This document shows positions 38,378 through 42,575 of a DNA stretch of 42,575 bases, piece by piece (the first letter of the stretch is position 1; every line of letters begins with the position of its first letter). The DNA is from a virus, in the IMG/VR virus record IMGVR_UViG_3300027741_000125, positions 1 through 42,575 of that record; one strand, 5' to 3'. The notes beneath the pieces are model-generated. The model was not told the origin of the DNA. It did no database searches and worked only from the letters and a program-made list of their open reading frames with translations. The position numbers and the translations under genes are program-made.

Positions 38378-40234
38378 TTATACGTTTATAATTCCAAGAG
38401 TATATGGTAAAGACCAATATGGATTATGTGTATCTGCAGTTCTTCCATACATTGAAACATCTGGGGCATCCATTGATGGTGAAGGGAGCGATGCTACTGC
38501 TCCTCCTCCATCTTGAGAACCTCCCCCAGGTATAACAGTTATGTCTGGAGGTAATGAAGCAACTTCTACTTTATTACTTTTATCTTGACCTGGAGGTGTG
38601 GAAATAATTTGTGATACTTTTTGAGCTTCTTGTTTTCTTGGAGCTGGTTGTATTTTAGAAGTTGCTGTTGGTGCTGGCTTTACAGTAGATTCTGGTTTTT
38701 GTGCTGTTTGTGGGGTTGCTGTTGGAGGTGTGACTCCAGATGTTTTAACTTTTTGAAGATTTTGTTGATATACATTAAAAGCTTGTGATGTAGTTCTATT
38801 GGTTTGACCGTAGTAAGTTCCAAGACTTGCCCACACCATCTGAAGAACATCAAAATCTTTTTTAGATAATGGTTTATTTAAATCAATTCCTCGTTCTTTT
38901 GCATAATACACTATTAATTTATTTTGAAATTCCTCATCAAATATTTGTTTTGATGGATCTAATCCCATTTTTCTAGTATATTCTTCTGGCTTCATAAATT
39001 GGCCTGCACCTACTGCTGCGGACCTCCCACCTGAATAATTACCCCGACCCTCTGCAAGAAATTTATGCTGTAATGCTACTACTTCTGATACTGTTTTTTT
39101 AGTTAAATCTCCACCATAAGTAGAACCTCCAAAAAATTTACTATATCCTTCTTTACCTGCAGTTCCTTCTAATTGTCTAATAGTTGCAATTGCAGCTTTT
39201 GATTCTGGGGTATCAGCTTTAATATCCGCTAGATTCATAGTTGATTCGGGAGTAGCACCTCCTCCAGGACTACCTCCACCTCCTCCACTACTAGCCCCTG
39301 CACCTCCTCCAGAGGTATCCTTCTTACCACCTAACAGGCTATTGATAGAATCTGAAAATCTCTCTATAATATCATTTAATCCTTTCATAAAATCATTAGA
39401 TTTATCTTCACCATCAATACCTTTTTTCGCAGTTGAAGCTAATTTCTCTTCTTGACTTGCCTTTGCGGATTGCATACCCATCATTCCAAGTCCAAGTGTT
39501 CCAGCTCCAACTACACCAGCGCCAAGTAATTTACCTCCACCGCCTCTAATAAATTTACTAATTGATGCTCTTCCAGCCTGCTTTAATGGTCCACCTGGAA
39601 TATTAACATCTAAATTTAAACTACCAGAAGACCCAGAAGCAGTTGGGAGATTAGATAATTGTCTAACTATTTTATTAATTGTTTGGCGAATCACCATAGC
39701 AGTATTAAAGCTTTCATCAAACATTTTACGAAGACTTTTAAGACTAGTTTCAATCTTCTTATTATTTTTACTATCTCCAAAGAATGTTACAAAATTAATT
39801 GCATTTTGATAAAGACCTAAAAATCCTTTTAAAATATTTGATGGTTTATTATCTTCTTTATTTTGAATTCTCTGTTGATAATCTTTTGTAAAATTTTGAA
39901 TTACCGCAGTAAGATTACTTTGAGCTTGATTTTGAAGACCACCTATTACTGATTGTATTTGAGTTTTAAATGAATTTAAAGTATTGCTAATAGAATTGTC
40001 TACGTTATTAACTATACTTGTAGATATATTTGTAATTAATGGTGTAAGGTTTGGACTATTAGCCTCTACACTTACATTACCTCTTGAAAAATTAGAAATA
40101 TTATTTGCAGCACCAGTTGATACTGAAGAACCTGATGATGCTCCTCCAGTCATAAAATTAGAAAAAGCTTCAGGAGTCGCAGCTTTAGTTCCATTCCCTG
40201 TAATTTTTTGTGGATTAATGAAACTTTTAAACAT
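38378..40234 (-). CDS. Tail hub/tape-measure-type protein with lysozyme-like domain, 618 aa
   Basis: I start it at ATG 40234, since the upstream in-frame codon is TTG and a late box lies 23 nt above the ATG. Residues 1-220 are helical, Ser/Asn-rich (NNVDNSISNTLNSFKTQIQS), followed by a hydrophobic Gly segment (LLGAGVVGAGTLGLGMMGMQ). Residues about 341-496 look like a phage muramidase/lytic transglycosylase: IRQLEGTAG supplies the catalytic Glu356, then YSKFFGG, SAAVGAGQFM and ERGI. The tail is Pro/Ser-rich. It lies directly after the gp26 frameshift region, the usual tape-measure position. Confidence 0.7.
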   Translation of the reverse strand: MFKSFINPQKITGNGTKAATPEAFSNFMTGGASSGSSVSTGAANNISNFSRGNVSVEANSPNLTPLITNISTSIVNNVDNSISNTLNSFKTQIQSVIGGLQNQAQSNLTAVIQNFTKDYQQRIQNKEDNKPSNILKGFLGLYQNAINFVTFFGDSKNNKKIETSLKSLRKMFDESFNTAMVIRQTINKIVRQLSNLPTASGSSGSLNLDVNIPGGPLKQAGRASISKFIRGGGGKLLGAGVVGAGTLGLGMMGMQSAKASQEEKLASTAKKGIDGEDKSNDFMKGLNDIIERFSDSINSLLGGKKDTSGGGAGASSGGGGGSPGGGATPESTMNLADIKADTPESKAAIATIRQLEGTAGKEGYSKFFGGSTYGGDLTKKTVSEVVALQHKFLAEGRGNYSGGRSAAVGAGQFMKPEEYTRKMGLDPSKQIFDEEFQNKLIVYYAKERGIDLNKPLSKKDFDVLQMVWASLGTYYGQTNRTTSQAFNVYQQNLQKVKTSGVTPPTATPQTAQKPESTVKPAPTATSKIQPAPRKQEAQKVSQIISTPPGQDKSNKVEVASLPPDITVIPGGGSQDGGGAVASLPSPSMDAPDVSMYGRTADTHNPYWSLPYTLGIINV

Positions 40235-40256
40235 TTCTTGATACAATCGTCCAGAA

Positions 40257-40264
40257 TTATTTAG
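40257..40264 (-). promoter_or_regulatory. Late promoter variant CTAAATAA
   Basis: Minus-strand TCTAAATA core 23 nt above the ATG at 40234. The rest of 40235-40279 shows nothing. Confidence 0.5.
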
Positions 40265-40279
40265 ATGAGTTTATTAATC

Positions 40280-40447
40280 CTATTTTTCTTGTTTTGCTTT
40301 TTCTTCTTCTATATGTTCTGATAACATATGAACGTAAATTTCTCTATCTACTGGAGTCCATTCTTCAACCATCGTCATAGGCCAATGTTGAAATTGTTGA
40401 AGTGAAAAAAGAAGGCGATAATAATTTTCCAAATCAAAATACGCCAT
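40280..40447 (-). CDS. Downstream part of a frameshifted tail assembly chaperone, 55 aa (gp51 position)
   Basis: The frame reads MAYFDLENYYRLLFSLQQFQ, then HWPMTMVEEWTPVDREIYVH and MLSEHIEEEKAKQEK. Its ATG has no Shine-Dalgarno sequence. A -1 shift at T-TTT-TTT (40456-40462), one codon before the gp26 stop, enters exactly this frame, giving a 303-residue fusion. The gene sits where T4 has gene 51, after gene 26 and before hub genes. In lambda (G/GT), P2 and many other phages such fusions are chaperones that bind the tape measure. Independent translation is also possible. Confidence 0.65.
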   Translation of the reverse strand: MAYFDLENYYRLLFSLQQFQHWPMTMVEEWTPVDREIYVHMLSEHIEEEKAKQEK

Positions 40448-40449
40448 TG

Positions 40450-41190
40450 CTAGATAAAAAAACTTGTTAGCCCCGTTAGAACAACTGTATTTTCTACTTT
40501 AGTTTTTGGATTCGTAACTACTACAGTATGAGATAATACCGGCATTGTATCAAAGAAATTCTCAATCTTTTTGAATTGTTGATTAGTTAAGCTATCAAGA
40601 TAGTCAAATAATTCCTTTTCAGTACAATCACTTGCTGCGAAACTTTCCTCACTATTAAAAACTACATCCATACAAGAAGCAATAATTTTAAATGATTTAT
40701 TAATATTATCAGCTGTAGATTCTTTTTCTTCTGATTTCTCAAATACAAAACTAGATTCTACAAACTGTTTTAGTGATGGATACTTCATACGAAGAATTAG
40801 ATTATCTTGTAATACTATGTCTTTTGTATGTTCTGGGTCTTTTTGAACTTTAATTTCATCAATAAACACAGTTACAGGAACTTTAGTTTCTCCATCATCT
40901 CCACAAGTGATAATTAGGTCTAAATTTTCTCCAGCAGACTTTGCTCGCACATTGAGGAAAATATATTCAATATCAAAGGATGGAAGTTCTTCTACTTTAA
41001 TTCCTTTTGTTATAATGCATCCTTTGAGAATTTGCTTAATAGCATTTATAATTTGAGTCTCATTTTTAGATTCTACAGCTTCTAATAATATTTTTTCTTC
41101 TTTTACAATAAAAGGTCTATATTTAATTGTTTTTTCTGTTGAAGGTAAAATCAATTCATATTGACTAGTAATAATTTTAGGTAAAGGCAT
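40450..41190 (-). CDS. gp26: gp26-like baseplate hub assembly protein, 246 aa
   Basis: The start MPLPKIITSQYELILPSTEK and KYRPFIVKEEKILLEAVESK are the hallmark of marine T4-like gp26 (T4 gp26 is 208 residues). Further landmarks: ILKGCIITKGIKVEELPSFD, IEYIFLNVRAKSAGE, then ITCGDDGETKVPVTVF. T4 gp26 is needed for assembly of the baseplate hub; it has also been regarded as chaperone-like. The C-terminal end (LTSFFI) lies on the slippery heptamer. A late promoter variant lies 22 nt above the ATG, over the stop of the tube-fold gene. Confidence 0.8.
   Translation of the reverse strand: MPLPKIITSQYELILPSTEKTIKYRPFIVKEEKILLEAVESKNETQIINAIKQILKGCIITKGIKVEELPSFDIEYIFLNVRAKSAGENLDLIITCGDDGETKVPVTVFIDEIKVQKDPEHTKDIVLQDNLILRMKYPSLKQFVESSFVFEKSEEKESTADNINKSFKIIASCMDVVFNSEESFAASDCTEKELFDYLDSLTNQQFKKIENFFDTMPVLSHTVVVTNPKTKVENTVVLTGLTSFFI
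40456..40462 (-). other. Candidate -1 ribosomal frameshift site T-TTT-TTT
   Basis: The gp26 frame reads AGT TTT TTT ATC TAG. The seven T form a perfect X-XXY-YYZ heptamer; after a -1 slip the next codons are TAT CTA GCA ATG GCG, the frame of the 55-aa ORF. The nearby stop would increase pausing. I see no strong pseudoknot, only a distant GGCG/CGCC pairing. Confidence 0.65.
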
Positions 41191-41211
41191 TTTTAATTTA
41201 GTTCAGTAGCA

Positions 41212-41219
41212 TTATTTAG
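41212..41219 (-). promoter_or_regulatory. Late promoter variant CTAAATAA
   Basis: Minus-strand CCTAAATA core, 22 nt above gp26. It overlaps the AAA TAA end of the upstream gene, so stop codon and promoter share bases. Confidence 0.5.
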
Positions 41220-41994
41220 GTGTAGTCCCCTTATTATTTTCTACAACATAACGAGAGTATAAAAATCTAACTGTAGTTTTTGTAATCACACTACCTTCAT
41301 AAGTTACGGGAATAGAATTAAGTTGATCTGGATATGCATCAATCATACGATAAGTGATTGTAGGAACCTTCCTTAATTTATTAGTGTTGTTTACACGAAA
41401 ATCTCTTTCAAATTTACTTACTGATATAATCCTTTTATAGCTATCAGGATATTGCATACGAAAGAAATCTGGACGATTTTTGTACTCACCTAAACCTTCC
41501 TCTCTTGTTGTAGCTTTCCCTCCATAACTATAAAGTGGATTAATAAAGTTTATCCATTCTTCAAATAATCTAATAATTTTATATTCACTATCTACATAGA
41601 AGGTCATTTCAAAGGGTGGGTATATTCTTGTTGTAGGAAAATTTTCAATAATTCCTTGACGACTTCCTGCTTCTTGAGATGAATTTAAAGATGACCCAGG
41701 TAAAGATGCGTCAGCACAGAAGAAGTCATATGATGTAATATCAGGTAGTGTTTTTAATACTCCAGCTTGATCTAAATGTGCGGTAAGTGGATCATTTAAA
41801 TCATTTGCTCGTTTAGTTAAATGTAGAGACACTTTAAATTGACTAGTAACGGAAAGTGCTCCCAGTAAATCAATCACACCAGGAAGTAATATGGACCTCC
41901 CATCGGAGCTAAGTCTTCCATCCGACTGCTTAATATAAAGTGATCCAATATCAGGTTGACCTGTGCCTGGACCTCTACCTAATTCTCCCGCCAT
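41212..41994 (-). CDS. Tail-tube-fold baseplate protein, gp48/gp54 family, 260 aa
   Basis: The sequence has the tube-protein layout: SQFKVSLHLTKRANDLNDPL (first strands), YDFFCADASLPGSSLNSSQE (the F-x-C-x-x-A-x-L-P-G landmark), RIYPPFEMTFYVDSEYKIIR, LFEEWINFINPLYS, and a C-terminal strand (VTYEGSVITKTTVRFLYSRY). T4 gp19, gp48 and gp54 share this fold; gp48 and gp54 start the tube on the baseplate. Next to gp26, one of these two is more likely than the tube itself (inference). The start codon lies within a 15-bp inverted repeat. Confidence 0.65.
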   Translation of the reverse strand: MAGELGRGPGTGQPDIGSLYIKQSDGRLSSDGRSILLPGVIDLLGALSVTSQFKVSLHLTKRANDLNDPLTAHLDQAGVLKTLPDITSYDFFCADASLPGSSLNSSQEAGSRQGIIENFPTTRIYPPFEMTFYVDSEYKIIRLFEEWINFINPLYSYGGKATTREEGLGEYKNRPDFFRMQYPDSYKRIISVSKFERDFRVNNTNKLRKVPTITYRMIDAYPDQLNSIPVTYEGSVITKTTVRFLYSRYVVENNKGTTPK

Positions 41995-41996
41995 TC

Positions 41997-42004
41997 CTAA
42001 ATAC
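41997..42004 (+). promoter_or_regulatory. Late promoter variant CTAAATAC towards gp4
   Basis: Plus-strand CCTAAATA core, 24 nt before the ATG at 42028, matching the distance on the other strand exactly by symmetry. Confidence 0.55.
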
Positions 42005-42017
42005 TAAAAATCCTTAT

Positions 42018-42025
42018 GTATTTAG
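42018..42025 (-). promoter_or_regulatory. Late promoter variant CTAAATAC towards the tube-fold gene
   Basis: Minus-strand CCTAAATA core, 24 nt before the ATG at 41994; mirror image of the plus-strand site. Confidence 0.55.
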
Positions 42026-42027
42026 GA

Positions 42028-42486
42028 ATGGCTAGAGAAGTTCATTACAGTCAAGGTAAATTCAAACCTAAAAATCCTAGTAAGTATGATGGAGACCCCT
42101 GTGAAATATATTATAGGTCTTCTTATGAATTGAAGTTTATGCAATATTGTGATTTAACAGAAAGTATTTTATCTTATCAATCTGAAGAATTCTTCATTCC
42201 TTATGTTTCACCCATTGATGGTAAATATCATAAATATTATCCAGATTTCTTTATTAAGTATAAAGATAAGGAAGGTAATATTAAAAAAGCAGTAATTGAA
42301 GTGAAGCCAAAGAAAGATTTAAAAGAACCTGAAAAGAACCCTAAAAGGCGAACACGTTCTTGGGCGTATCAAGTGAAAACTTGGGCTGTAAATCAACAAA
42401 AGTGGGCTGCAGCAAGAAAGTATTGTGAGGATAAAGGTTGGGAATTTATGCTATTCACGGAAAAAGAATTAGGAATTTCGCTATGA
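42028..42486 (+). CDS. gp4: Head completion nuclease-like protein gp4, 152 aa
   Basis: Good match to T4 gp4 (150 residues): GKFKPKNPSKYDGDPCEIYY corresponds to the GKW-x-PKN-x-SKY-x-GDP of T4, then YRSSYELKFMQYCD, HKYYPDFFIKY, VIEVKPKK and WAVNQQKWAAARKYCEDKGW. The D of YPDF and E-x-K of IEVKPK are the active-site signature of TnsA-like endonucleases. gp4 completes DNA-filled heads before tail joining. I take MAREVHYSQ (42028) as start rather than the ATG at 42016, because the late core is then 24 nt upstream and the T4 alignment begins there. Confidence 0.85.
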   Translation: MAREVHYSQGKFKPKNPSKYDGDPCEIYYRSSYELKFMQYCDLTESILSYQSEEFFIPYVSPIDGKYHKYYPDFFIKYKDKEGNIKKAVIEVKPKKDLKEPEKNPKRRTRSWAYQVKTWAVNQQKWAAARKYCEDKGWEFMLFTEKELGISL

Positions 42487-42575
42487 TTTCAGACGACATT
42501 AAAAAACAAGCTGGTAGAACTGGCTTTAAGAGTGGAAATTGGTATACTGACCGCTTACTAAATGAACTTTCAGGT
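42483..42575 (+). CDS. Hypothetical protein, N-terminal 31 aa only (runs off the window)
   Basis: The frame starts with ATG overlapping the gp4 stop as ATGA, and stays open to the window edge: MISDDIKKQAGRTGFKSGNW, then YTDRLLNELSG. In T4 the next gene after 4 is 53, but this N-terminus does not look like gp53. Not recognised from 31 residues. Confidence 0.6.
   Translation, partial: MISDDIKKQAGRTGFKSGNWYTDRLLNELSG

Larger units (their letters stand above)
41990..42032. repeat. 15-bp perfect inverted repeat joining two divergent genes
   Basis: Arms GCCATTCCTAAATAC (41990-42004) and its exact complement (42018-42032), 13-nt spacer. Each arm contains the start codon of one gene (41994 minus, 42028 plus) and the late core of the opposite one. 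Confidence 0.85.

Overview
The window looks like part of an AT-rich marine T4-like myovirus, most probably a cyanophage of Synechococcus or Prochlorococcus; a T4-like phage of another marine bacterium is not excluded. The evidence is a run of T4-type virion proteins (gp4 head-completion nuclease, a tail-tube-fold protein, gp26, gp27-like hub, gp5-like OB-fold hub), late promoters of the TATAAATA type, giant fibre-like proteins built from GIGTT-type beta modules, and a dense block of tiny genes typical of marine T4-like accessory regions. I see no tRNA, CRISPR array, insertion sequence or photosynthesis gene.

Region 1 (about 1-12,670, minus strand) holds about 52 very small genes, mostly of unknown function, packed with ATGA or TGATG stop/start overlaps. 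They seem to form four consecutive early operons. Three begin at promoters of one unusual design: a 19-nt box ending CGTCACA, then 7 nt, a TTG-type -35, 17 nt, and TATAAT or TATACT (near 3,889-3,943, 7,811-7,865 and 9,317-9,371). The fourth starts at a plain TTGACT/TACAAT promoter (12,739-12,767). Recognisable genes are an SPFH/band 7 membrane protein, a 65-residue type IV pilin-like protein, several small membrane proteins, Cys-rich probable metal-binding proteins, and a protein ending in an antitoxin-like (DUF1778-type) tail.

Region 2 (about 12,670-13,100) has no convincing gene. It holds a strong terminator facing the late operon, three hairpins below a consensus late promoter (a possible 150-160-nt non-coding RNA), and two tandem mini-hairpins.

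Region 3 (13,098-31,921, minus strand) encodes a small coiled-coil protein and a set of large fibre/adhesin-like virion proteins (2017, 1193, 1114, 556, 512, 266 and 238 residues) with a tail-collar domain, LamG-like domains, a beta-solenoid and shared repeats. A small gene at 19,391-19,570 has its own sigma70-like promoter and may be an early-expressed insertion among late genes.

Region 4 (31,927-41,994, minus strand) is the tail hub and tube module: spike, gp5-like hub without a lysozyme domain, gp27-like hub, two large proteins carrying an M23 endopeptidase and a lysozyme-like domain, a 55-codon frame that a -1 frameshift would join to gp26, gp26 itself, and a tube-fold protein. Transcription then diverges at a 15-bp perfect inverted repeat towards gp4 on the plus strand. 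Two late start sites have a late-promoter core inside a hairpin that also covers or touches the start codon, an arrangement like the translational switch known for T4 gene e.
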